Part shown: positions 1-7,266 of the stretch, in pieces
Position numbering within the stretch: position 1 is the stretch's first letter
How the letters are laid out: the number at the start of each line of letters is the position of its first letter
Origin: an uncultured Bacteroidales bacterium
Lineage (GTDB): Bacteria > Bacteroidota > Bacteroidia > Bacteroidales > Muribaculaceae
Length of the DNA stretch: 7,312 nucleotides
NCBI GenBank assembly: GCA_945828175.1
Contig: CALZQD010000081.1
Location: 1-7,312, forward strand
Reading direction: 5' to 3'
Notes under the pieces: generated by a model
What the model saw: the letters and a program-made list of their open reading frames with translations, nothing else
The model's database searches: none
What the model was told of the DNA's origin: nothing
Program-made: the position numbers and the translations under genes

Positions 1-812
1 CGGGGCCGCTCTGCGCCATGCAGACAGGTAGGCGCCTCGCCCCATTTGTCATCGGGTACCGACGTGACGTAAAACGGCTCTGCGATGAAGGGCGAATAAA
101 GCCGCTCGAGCTCCTCGGCCGCAAACTTGATGCCGCCGCTGTTGATGACATTATCGTAACGCCCACGCCATGTGAACGACGAAGAGTCGACGAGAGTGAC
201 GATGTCGTTAGTAACAAGACGACGGAATGAGAATGCCGGAGCCTCGACGACGAGACAGCCGCGAGCGTCGACAGAAAAAGTGATGCCCGGCATAGCGCGA
301 TAGCCGTCGTTGCCGTCGGCCATATCGCAGAGAGCCACATGACTGCAGGTCTCCGTCATGCCGTAGCTCGCAAAAGCTCTGACGCCCGTGGCAACCAAAG
401 CCTCGCGCCTCGCGGGCGACAAAGCCGCTCCGCCGACGATGACAGCGCCGACCTTATCGGCGAGCCGCGGGTCGGAAATAAGGCTGTCGACCTGACTCGG
501 CACGACAGAAAGTAGGTCGATGCGGCTTTCGATATGCAAATCGTTAGACACAGGCAATTCGAGAAGCCGGCAACCGGCGAGCAACGAGCGGACGACCGCC
601 ATCTTGCCCGCTATATAATCGACAGACAGGGGCAGGCCGATTACAGAACTGCCGGTGATGCCGAAAAAGGCATTCGTCGCCCGAGCCGAAGCAGCCATGT
701 CGGACTTCAGAAGGCGGATTCCCTTCGGCTCACCCGTCGAGCCCGAGGTATGGGCGACGATATAATCCGTCGCGTCGCGCCATTGGCGTATGAAATCAGC
801 TACTGTCGCCAT
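1..812 (-). CDS. menE: o-succinylbenzoate-CoA ligase MenE (3' end cut by window edge)
   Basis: Adenylate-forming enzyme that activates o-succinylbenzoate with ATP and CoA to OSB-CoA, the substrate of MenB; cytoplasmic. I translated this frame by hand: it is open from the ATG at 812 down to position 3, giving 270 residues, and runs off the left edge. Visible ANL-superfamily motifs: the phosphate-binding loop HTSGSTGEPKGI (about residues 21-32), YGMTETCSH (150-158), the ribose-binding aspartate in VTNDIV (D203), and the hinge GRYDNVINSGGIK (217-229), which is very MenE-like. The C-terminal catalytic-lysine region is missing because of the edge. The start is the only ATG before an in-frame TAA at 846-848, and it overlaps the end of menC by 13 nt, which suggests translational coupling; there is no Shine-Dalgarno. 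Only about 20 residues precede the phosphate loop, against roughly 140 in E. coli MenE, so this is a short form. Family assignment is firm; the OSB specificity rests mainly on operon context. Confidence 0.93.
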   Translation of the reverse strand, partial: MATVADFIRQWRDATDYIVAHTSGSTGEPKGIRLLKSDMAASARATNAFFGITGSSVIGLPLSVDYIAGKMAVVRSLLAGCRLLELPVSNDLHIESRIDLLSVVPSQVDSLISDPRLADKVGAVIVGGAALSPARREALVATGVRAFASYGMTETCSHVALCDMADGNDGYRAMPGITFSVDARGCLVVEAPAFSFRRLVTNDIVTLVDSSSFTWRGRYDNVINSGGIKFAAEELERLYSPFIAEPFYVTSVPDDKWGEAPTCLHGAERP

Positions 813-1840
813 GGCAAAGCGGGAATCTGCCAGCTCCTGACTGGATTATAAAACAACTGCGAACCGCGCTGCTCTATCGGCGAAGGAATATTGTTGTGAT
901 AGAGCGCACCGGTGCCGAGTCCTTGCGGCAGCGCGTTGTCTTTCGCCGCGAGCCACTGAGCGATGGCGTTGAGACCGATATTCGACTCGAGGGCCGACGT
1001 CGCCCACCAGCCGATGCCGAGGTCTTCGGCTGTAGAAATCCAACGGTCGGCTTCGCCGAAGCCGCCGCAAAGAGTGGGTTTGAGAATTATATAGCGCGGA
1101 CGGATTTCGCTGAGCAGTTCGAGCTTGCGGTCGTCAGGCGTCATGCCTATCAGCTCCTCGTCGAGAGCGATGTCGATAGGCGAAAGGCGGCAAATGCGCG
1201 CCATGTTGGCTGTCTGACCTGCCTTAATCGGCTGTTCGATAGAATGAATCGCATAGCGGCTGAGGCGCTCGAGTCGTCCCGGGGCATTGTCGACAGAGAA
1301 ACTGCCGTTGGCATCGAGGCGTATCGTCAGGTCGTCGGGGTTGAACTCCCTGCGGATGTGAGCAAGAATGTCGAGTTCCTCGTCGAAGTCAATGCCGCCA
1401 ATCTTGAGCTTAAGCACTCTGAAACCGGCATCGATTTTCTCTCTGACGCGCTCGAGCATCAAGCGTTTGTCGCCCATCCAGATCAGGCCGTTTATCTCGA
1501 TGCCGCGGTCGCCGTCGAGCCAGTCAGAATCATAGATGACGCGACGGCCGCCTGCGGCGAGGTCGCGCACTGCAGTCTCAAAGCCCATGACGATAGAACT
1601 CATACGCGGCAACGCGCCCCGGGGATTGCGGCACACCGACGAGAGAATATCCTCGTAGTCAGCGACATCATCGGCACTAAGGCCCTTAAAGAGGCCGCAC
1701 TCGCCCACCCCGCAGACGTCAGGCGCCGACGAGTCGTAAAGTCTTATAAAATATGTGTCTTTATACAGCATCGACTCGCGCGAGGTCTTCGCGAGGAACT
1801 TGAAGTCTAGGCGGTATTTACACCAGTCGGCCCTCAGCAT
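800..1840 (-). CDS. menC: o-succinylbenzoate synthase MenC
   Basis: Enolase-superfamily dehydratase (muconate-lactonizing subgroup) that converts SHCHC to o-succinylbenzoate in menaquinone synthesis; cytoplasmic and Mg-dependent. The 346-residue protein is close to family length. The expected active-site series is complete and in order: the KLKIG lysine pair (K144/K146), metal ligands in LDANGS (D176), IEQP (E202) and ALDEEL (D227), the opposite lysine in ILKPTLCGG (K254), and the late SALESNIG segment (282-289). These correspond to E. coli K131/K133, D161, E190, D213 and K235, as I recall them. The ATG at 1838-1840 shares its A with the TGA stop of menB (TGATG), a classic coupled junction, and the 3' end overlaps the start of menE by 13 nt. 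It is the third gene of the men operon. Related N-acylamino-acid racemases share this fold, but the neighbours settle the role. Confidence 0.96.
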   Translation of the reverse strand: MLRADWCKYRLDFKFLAKTSRESMLYKDTYFIRLYDSSAPDVCGVGECGLFKGLSADDVADYEDILSSVCRNPRGALPRMSSIVMGFETAVRDLAAGGRRVIYDSDWLDGDRGIEINGLIWMGDKRLMLERVREKIDAGFRVLKLKIGGIDFDEELDILAHIRREFNPDDLTIRLDANGSFSVDNAPGRLERLSRYAIHSIEQPIKAGQTANMARICRLSPIDIALDEELIGMTPDDRKLELLSEIRPRYIILKPTLCGGFGEADRWISTAEDLGIGWWATSALESNIGLNAIAQWLAAKDNALPQGLGTGALYHNNIPSPIEQRGSQLFYNPVRSWQIPALPWRQ

Positions 1841-2664
1841 CAGCCCGGGAACTGGGGGAATTTGTCGAAATCGGGGTCGCGTTTCTCAAGGAAAGCGTTT
1901 TTGCCCTCCTGCGCCTCGTCCATCATATAATACATGAGCGTGGCGTCGCCGGCAAACTCCATGAGGCCTGCCTGGCCGTCGAGCTCGGCATTGAGAGCGC
2001 GCTTTATCATCCTGATGGCGAAAGGGCTGCGTTTCATGATGGTCTCGCACCAGTCGACGACCTCGTCCTCGAGGCGGTTGAATGGTACTACCTTGTTGAT
2101 CATGCCCATCTCGAGAGCCTCCTGAGCCGTATACTGGCGGCAGAGATACCAGATTTCGCGGGCCTTCTTCTGACCGACGCAGCGAGCGAGATACGACGAG
2201 CCGAAGCCGGCGTCGAAGCTGCCGACCTTGGGGCCGGTCTGGCCGAAACGCGCGTTCTCTGATGCGATCGAGAGGTCGCAGACGACGTTGAGCACATTGC
2301 CGCCTCCGATTGAATAGCCGTTGACCATAGCGATGACAGGCTTGGGAATCGAGCGGATTTCCTTATGGAGCTGAAGGACATTGAGGCGGGGAGTGCCGTC
2401 GGCATCGCTGTAGCCGCCGCGGCTCTTGTAATGCTGGTCGCCGCCCGAGCAGAAAGCCTTGTCGCCGGCGCCGGTGAGGACGATGACCTTCACCTCGGGG
2501 TGCTCACGGCAGTAGCTCATCGCGTCGAGCATCTGGGCGTTGGTCTGCGGACGGAAGGCATTGTATACCTCAGGGCGGTTGATGGTTATACGGGCGATGC
2601 CTTTGTAGAAATCAAAAAGTATGTCGGAATATTCTTTAATCGTTTTCCATTCTCTCTGAGCCAT
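1840..2664 (-). CDS. menB: 1,4-dihydroxy-2-naphthoyl-CoA synthase MenB
   Basis: Crotonase-superfamily enzyme that closes the second ring of the naphthoquinone by an intramolecular Claisen condensation of OSB-CoA to DHNA-CoA; cytoplasmic. The 274-residue sequence is highly conserved. It has the oxyanion-hole segments SGGDQ (73-77) and NGYSIGGG (115-122), the signature [15 protein letters not shown] (141-155) and a C-terminal block with QEGKNAF (252-258). With a constant offset of 12 from E. coli numbering, the catalytic aspartate is D151 (D163), the C-terminal tyrosine is Y246 (Y258), and the bicarbonate-site glycine is G144 (G156). G144 marks it as a type I, bicarbonate-dependent MenB rather than type II, which has an acidic residue there. 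The start ATG lies 14 nt after the menD stop in the AT-rich sequence AAATATATCCTACC, which has no Shine-Dalgarno, as is normal in Bacteroidota. Its stop overlaps the menC start by one base. Confidence 0.98.
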   Translation of the reverse strand: MAQREWKTIKEYSDILFDFYKGIARITINRPEVYNAFRPQTNAQMLDAMSYCREHPEVKVIVLTGAGDKAFCSGGDQHYKSRGGYSDADGTPRLNVLQLHKEIRSIPKPVIAMVNGYSIGGGNVLNVVCDLSIASENARFGQTGPKVGSFDAGFGSSYLARCVGQKKAREIWYLCRQYTAQEALEMGMINKVVPFNRLEDEVVDWCETIMKRSPFAIRMIKRALNAELDGQAGLMEFAGDATLMYYMMDEAQEGKNAFLEKRDPDFDKFPQFPG

Positions 2665-2678
2665 GGTAGGATATATTT

Positions 2679-4367
2679 TTACTTGTTACTAAAAAAATTC
2701 TTTAGCACTTCGGCGCTGAGTTCGGGCGGAGTGACGAGCTCAAGTATTGCCGGACGGCTGTCGTCGTCGCGGAAAGCGGGGAAGACGCAGTCGAAATCTG
2801 CGGCGCTCGCGGCGCGATAATAGGCGAAACCGAAACCGTCGGCAAGCTGCCGCAGAGGCAGGCGCACGTCGGCGGCAAAACAGCGCTCGCGCTCCTCGAG
2901 AGCCGAGGTCGTGGCGATAAATCTGAAGATGCCGCCGCCAGAATTGTTGAGTACGACCATCTTGAAGCGCGGAGGTATCTCGTTGAACGCCAAGGCCCCG
3001 AGATCGTACTGCGCGCTCATGTCGCCGCTAATGAGCAGCGTCGTGCCGCCGTAGCAGAGCGAGGCGCCGATGGCAGTCGAGGTCGAGCCGTCGATGCCGC
3101 TGACGCCGCGGTTGCACTCGACGCGGCCGAGGCGCGAGTAATCGAAAAGCTGGAGATACCTTACCGCCGTGCCGTTGCTCGCATGGATATTCCAGTCGGC
3201 CGGCAACGAGCCAATGAGCGCGGCCATGGCCGTGAAATCGCTCCAGGGCGAGGAGGCGACAAAAGTCGAGACGCGGGCCATCGCCCTGTCGTGCATCGCG
3301 CGCCAGACGTCGCCGAACGACGAGGCGGCTGCGACGGGCAATGTCCCGGCGGCCGAGGCGATTTGGGCAAAAAACGATGCAGGGGGGCACTCGACGCGGC
3401 GGCTGAGTTTCATGAAACAGTCGACGGCGCGGTCGTAGCGGCCGATATGCCAGTGCTGCAGGCCAGGAATGGCGCGCAGAAAAGCCTTGACATGACGCGA
3501 AAGCAAGGCTCCGCCGGCGGTGATGACGAGTTCGGACGTATAATCTGAGGCATCGAAATCATAGGCAACAGAGAGCGTTGCGTCGATATTGCCGACAGCG
3601 CCATCGACGTGTCGCACATTTGACTGTGCCTCATGGAGTACGGCGACATTGCTCAGGCGCGCGAGACGCGAGAGGCTTTCGGCGAGCCGAGCGTCGGGAT
3701 GGTTGAAGCCTATGATAATCAGAGTTTTCTTAGAGGCGATTTCGCCGGCGAGGCGGTCAACGGTTTCGGCAGGGAGAAGAGCTTCGGGCTCGTCGCACTC
3801 GATTTTGCGCTGCGGCGCGCCGAGGTCGGTACAGCCCGAAAGCGGGTCGTCGAGCTGAACGTTGATATGGACAGGTCCGGCGGGACCGCGTAGGGCAGTC
3901 GTCAGCGCGTCGTTGACGAGGCGGTTGAAATACCAGGCCTCGACGCTGCCGCCGCGCTCGGCCGTAAGGTTATACGAGCCCTTGACGATGTTGGCGAAGA
4001 GCTCGGGCTGGCGGATGGTCTGGCTATCGTCCTGGTCGATCCACTCGGCCGGCCGGTCGGCAGTAATCGCAATCAGCGGCACGCGGCGATAAAAGGCCTC
4101 GGCGAGGGCCGGACCGTAGTTGAGCGGTGCCGAACCCGAGGTGCATATCATTGCGACGGGACGGCCGGTCTCGACGGCAATGCCGAGGGCGATGAAGGCC
4201 GCCGAACGCTCGTCGATGACAACGCGGGTGCGCAGCGCGCGCGAGCGGTTGACCGCTATAATCAACGGCGTATTGCGCGAGCCCGGCGACAGCACGACGT
4301 CCTCGACGCCATATTGCGACAGGAGATCAATTATGGTCTGACACGACAGTTTATTGGTTGAATTCAC
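2679..4367 (-). CDS. menD: SEPHCHC synthase MenD (thiamine diphosphate enzyme)
   Basis: ThDP- and Mg-dependent enzyme that adds the succinyl semialdehyde unit of 2-oxoglutarate to isochorismate, giving SEPHCHC: the committed step of the classical menaquinone pathway; cytoplasmic. The 562 residues match the family's usual length (E. coli about 556). Motifs: SPGSR (27-31, substrate arginine R31), VIDERSAAF with the ThDP-activating glutamate E53, CTSGSA (75-80), ADRP (103-106), NRGVSGIDG (419-427), and the ThDP/metal motif from [13 protein letters not shown] (447-459) to NNSGGGIF (474-481). The start codon is GTG (4365-4367), not ATG. An in-frame TAA sits immediately upstream, so no earlier start is possible, and the conserved N-terminus begins about 20 residues later. 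It is the first gene of the operon in this window, read from the divergent intergenic region. No menF lies upstream and no menH lies between menD and menB. Confidence 0.98.
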   Translation of the reverse strand: MNSTNKLSCQTIIDLLSQYGVEDVVLSPGSRNTPLIIAVNRSRALRTRVVIDERSAAFIALGIAVETGRPVAMICTSGSAPLNYGPALAEAFYRRVPLIAITADRPAEWIDQDDSQTIRQPELFANIVKGSYNLTAERGGSVEAWYFNRLVNDALTTALRGPAGPVHINVQLDDPLSGCTDLGAPQRKIECDEPEALLPAETVDRLAGEIASKKTLIIIGFNHPDARLAESLSRLARLSNVAVLHEAQSNVRHVDGAVGNIDATLSVAYDFDASDYTSELVITAGGALLSRHVKAFLRAIPGLQHWHIGRYDRAVDCFMKLSRRVECPPASFFAQIASAAGTLPVAAASSFGDVWRAMHDRAMARVSTFVASSPWSDFTAMAALIGSLPADWNIHASNGTAVRYLQLFDYSRLGRVECNRGVSGIDGSTSTAIGASLCYGGTTLLISGDMSAQYDLGALAFNEIPPRFKMVVLNNSGGGIFRFIATTSALEERERCFAADVRLPLRQLADGFGFAYYRAASAADFDCVFPAFRDDDSRPAILELVTPPELSAEVLKNFFSNK

Positions 4368-4388
4368 TTATTTCTCACTTTGGTCTAA

Positions 4389-4396
4389 CAAAGTTA
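4389..4396 (-). promoter_or_regulatory. Candidate -7 element of the menD promoter
   Basis: Read on the minus strand this is TAACTTTG, a perfect match to the Bacteroides housekeeping -7 consensus TAnnTTTG. It sits 21 bp upstream of the menD GTG, so transcription would start near 4383 with a leader of about 16 nt. A possible upstream TTG lies at 4420-4422 on the same strand, but the 23-bp spacer is a little longer than the usual 19-21 bp, so the -33 element is weak. Assigned by pattern and position only. Confidence 0.5.
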
Positions 4397-4409
4397 GTCG
4401 TTTTTTTGT

Positions 4410-4417
4410 TAATTTTG
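4410..4417 (+). promoter_or_regulatory. Candidate -7 element of the outer-membrane protein gene promoter
   Basis: TAATTTTG is a perfect match to TAnnTTTG and ends 13 bp before the ATG of the barrel gene at 4431. Transcription would begin near 4423, giving a very short leader of about 8 nt. No good -33 element is visible at 19-21 bp; the nearest TTTG (4379-4382) is 27 bp upstream. The sequence is very AT-rich, so a chance match is possible. Confidence 0.45.
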
Positions 4418-4430
4418 TACAATACAATTT

Positions 4431-5591
4431 ATGAAAGCGAAATTTTTTCTCATCACATTAGCGTTTATGCTGCCAGTCGCTGTCAATGCCGCCGAAGCCG
4501 AAGAAAGGACTCCGGGCGACAGCATCGTTGTCGCGAAAAAGCGCAGCATCATAGGCAAAGTGATCGATTATTTCGCCGAAGCAAACAAGGTTCGCCGCAG
4601 CAAAGGCATAGATTTCAGCATCATCGGCGGTCCGCACTATTCGAGCGACACAAAGTTCGGCGTCGGGCTTGTCGCCGCCGGCCTATACTATAATAATATA
4701 AACGACACGCTGCTGCCGCCGTCGAATATGTCGATATATTTCGACGCCACGACGAGCATGTTCTTCAAGCTCGGCCTGAGAGGCACACACATATTCAAAG
4801 ACGACAGCCGGCGCTTCAACTATGACATCAACTTCTCGTCGGTGACATCTAAATTCTGGGGCATAGGATATTACAACAACAAATACGACGGCAACGAGTC
4901 GAAATACAAATACCTCAACAGCCAGGCACGCCTCGATTTCTCATGGCGGCTCTGCGAGGGTCTCTACCTCGGCCCCCTGGCCAGCTTCGACTATATCAAC
5001 GGCCGCGACTTCAGAAAGCCGTGGCTGTGGGAGGGACAGAGCGACCGCACCTTCAACGTCGGCACCGGCTTGACCCTGCAATATGACACGCGCGACAACA
5101 TGACAGCACCGGCAAAAGGCGTCTACATACGCTTCGATCAGCGCTTCAATCCACGCTTCCTCGCCAACAAATACGCTTTCTCGATGAGCGAGCTGAAAGT
5201 GTCAGGCTACAGGAGGACGTGGCGCGGCGCGGTGCTCGCGGGCATGTTCCACACGCGGCTCACCTACGGCAATACGCCGTGGGGGCTGATGTCGACCCTC
5301 GGCGGCAGCGACAATATGCGCGGCTACTTCGAGGGGCGCTACCGCGACAAATGCGCCTTCGACTGCTGCGTCGAGCTGCGCCAGCATGTGTGGAAACGCA
5401 ACGGCCTCGTAGCCTGGGGCGGCATGGGCATGGTGTTCCCGAAATTCTCGGAGATGAGGTCGCGTATGCTGCTGCCCAACTACGGCGTCGGCTATCGCTG
5501 GGAGTTCAAGAAGCGCGTCAACGTCAGACTCGACCTTGGCTTCGGCCGGCATCAGACAGGTTTTATTTTCAGCATCAATGAAGCATTTTAA
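4431..5591 (+). CDS. Omp85-family (BamA/TamA-like) outer-membrane beta-barrel protein without POTRA domains
   Basis: Predicted outer-membrane barrel of 386 residues. Residues 1-20 form a signal peptide (MKAK, then a hydrophobic run, then V-N-A) with likely cleavage after A20. The rest is rich in alternating aromatic/hydrophobic strands. It carries surface-antigen family hallmarks: YDTRDN followed by a KG turn (218-230), and GGSDNMRGYFEGRYRD (291-306), which holds the RGY version of the Omp85 barrel-lumen motif. It ends in phenylalanine, as barrels folded by BAM usually do. The segment before the barrel (about 21-55) is too short for even one POTRA domain, so it is not BamA itself. Full-length relatives without POTRA domains are common in Bacteroidales, annotated only as BamA/TamA family proteins; substrate or function is unknown. 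The start has no Shine-Dalgarno and follows AT-rich DNA; a possible promoter lies just upstream. Its 3' end overlaps the phosphoethanolamine transferase gene by 14 nt. Four cysteines (C175, C308, C312, C313) are unusual for a barrel. Confidence 0.88.
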   Translation: MKAKFFLITLAFMLPVAVNAAEAEERTPGDSIVVAKKRSIIGKVIDYFAEANKVRRSKGIDFSIIGGPHYSSDTKFGVGLVAAGLYYNNINDTLLPPSNMSIYFDATTSMFFKLGLRGTHIFKDDSRRFNYDINFSSVTSKFWGIGYYNNKYDGNESKYKYLNSQARLDFSWRLCEGLYLGPLASFDYINGRDFRKPWLWEGQSDRTFNVGTGLTLQYDTRDNMTAPAKGVYIRFDQRFNPRFLANKYAFSMSELKVSGYRRTWRGAVLAGMFHTRLTYGNTPWGLMSTLGGSDNMRGYFEGRYRDKCAFDCCVELRQHVWKRNGLVAWGGMGMVFPKFSEMRSRMLLPNYGVGYRWEFKKRVNVRLDLGFGRHQTGFIFSINEAF

Positions 5592-7266
5592 CGACATCAT
5601 AAAACACATATTCCAACCGGCAGCGCTGCTGTGGGTATTCCCGCTGCTGCTGATCATACCCAACGTCGCCCTGGCAGTGACTGAGAGCGACCCTATCCTG
5701 TTTAAAATCACCGATATAATACTGCCGCTCGGCGTCTATTATCTGCAGACGAGCATCACGCTCAATATCGGGCTCACCGTCGCCTGCTGCCTGCCGCTGA
5801 TGATTTTGGCGGCGTTCCAGATCGTGCTGCTCTATCTCTACGGCGAGTCGATTATCGCTATAGATATGTTTCTCAACGTCGCCACGACCAACGTCGGCGA
5901 GGTCAGCGAGCTGCTCGGTAACCTGATATTCGCCATCGTGACCGTCATTGTCATCTACCTGCCTCCGATAATCTGGGCGATATGGCTGATGCTGTCGAGA
6001 AGGCGACTGTCGAGCCGACAGCTGTTCAGGCCGCGTCGGCTCGGGCTGACGGCGGCACTCGTCGGACTGATACTCCTCGGATGCTGCTTCGCCGCCTACC
6101 CCGGCGCGGCCGTGATGAGACACATCTTCCCCGTAAACGTCTGCTCGAATCTCGTCAGCGCCGTCAAGCGCACGGCAGACACACGAGGCTACAAAGACTC
6201 GTCGGCCGATTTCTCATACCGCCCGACGGCAACACGCGAGAGCGCCGAGAGAGAGATCTATGTCTTCGTCATCGGCGAGACTTCGCGCGCCGACAACTGG
6301 CAGCTCGACGGCTACGAGCGCCCGACAACGCCACACCTCGCCGCCGAAAAGAACCTGATATTCTACCCCAAGACCCTCTCTGAGAGCAACACGACGCACA
6401 AGAGCGTGCCGATGCTGATGTCCTACCTCGACGCGTCGAATTTCGGCGACTCGATATGCGCGGCCAAGAGCATCTTCGCGCTATTCAACGACATGGGCTT
6501 TCACACGGCATGCTTCTCGAACCACTCGCCCAACCACTCGTTTATCGACTTTTTCGGCGGACAGGCCGACACGAGCGCCTTCATAAAATCGCAGAGCGCG
6601 ACCAAGTTTGACTCAGACCTCATCGGTCCGCTGTCGGATTTCATCGAGGCCTACCCCGAAGGACGGCTCTTCATCGTGCTTCACACCTATGGCTCGCACT
6701 TCAACTACCGCGAGCGCTACCCCGACAGCCACTCGCTCTTCAAGCCCGACAACGCCACCGACGCTGACCGCGGCAACCGCCAACAGCTCATCAACGCCTA
6801 CGACAACACTATCGCCTACACCGACTGCCTGCTCGATTCGATAATCCGGCGCGTCGGACGCGAGCATTGCAACGCCGCCGTCGTCTACACGTCGGACCAC
6901 GGCGAAGACATCTTCGACGACAGCCGCGGCCGATTCCTACACGCCTCGCCGACGCCGACCTACTATCAGGTGCATGTGCCTTTCGTCATCTGGACCTCCG
7001 ACGAATACGGCGAGAATTATCCCGAGACGGTCAGACACGCCGCCGCCAACCGCGACAAGAATGTGTCGTCGAGCAAATCGGCCTTCAACACTATCATCGA
7101 CCTTGCCGGGCTGACGACAGAATATGCCGACCCGCGCTACTCGCTCGCCGGCGAGGACTATCGTGAGCCTGAGCGCATCTATCTCAACGACTACAACGAA
7201 GCTGTCGAGCTGGTTAAATCGGGATTCAAGGAGGCCGACGTGGTAAATTGCCAAAAGCACAACATC
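5578..7266 (+). CDS. Phosphoethanolamine transferase, EptA/MCR/EptC-like sulfatase-fold enzyme (3' end missing)
   Basis: Inner-membrane enzyme expected to move phosphoethanolamine from phosphatidylethanolamine to lipid A, core sugar or another periplasmic acceptor. About five hydrophobic segments (near 13-35, 44-64, 65-88, 112-139, 155-176) precede a periplasmic alkaline-phosphatase-fold domain. Catalytic residues by motif: E234 in VIGETSRADN, likely nucleophile T273 in SNTTHKSVPML, H374 in HTYGSHFNYRERYP, D440/H441 in YTSDHGE, and H455 in FLHASP; these match MCR-1 E246, T285, H395, D465/H466 and H478. The cysteines that flank the nucleophile in MCR/EptA are replaced by S269 and M279. I chose the ATG at 5578, which overlaps the barrel gene's end by 14 nt; an in-frame ATG at 5536 would lie deeper inside that gene. 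Only 563 residues are genuine: from 7267 the frame runs into adapter DNA, so the last six residues and TGA at 7285-7287 are artefacts. The acceptor cannot be told from sequence. Confidence 0.93.

Noticed and set aside
896..1810. 304-codon plus-strand open frame opposite menC
   Set aside because: It lies entirely antisense to menC, whose active-site residues are all intact. The translation has no recognisable domain, and long antisense frames are expected in GC-rich DNA with strong codon bias.
2365..2820. 151-codon plus-strand open frame across the menB/menD junction
   Set aside because: Alanine/valine-rich shadow of menB and the menD 3' end; it spans a real operon junction on the other strand.
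4358..4693. Plus-strand open frame starting before the barrel gene, with a hydrophobic N-terminus
   Set aside because: The first part looks membrane-like only because the intergenic DNA is T-rich. After that it becomes an Arg/His-rich out-of-frame reading of the barrel gene, which has its own signal peptide and motifs.
5536..5577. Upstream ATG that would add 14 residues to the transferase
   Set aside because: The added sequence MASAGIRQVLFSAS is an out-of-frame reading of the last barrel strand. The ATG at 5578 gives a normal membrane-protein N-terminus and a short 14-nt overlap.
5202..5711. 169-codon minus-strand open frame across the barrel/transferase junction
   Set aside because: Antisense to two well-supported genes, with no motif and no plausible start context.
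5575..6123. 182-codon minus-strand open frame opposite the transferase's membrane domain
   Set aside because: Its composition (rich in R, Q, D, H) is what one gets by reading hydrophobic codons backwards; no domain, and the plus strand has a clear gene.
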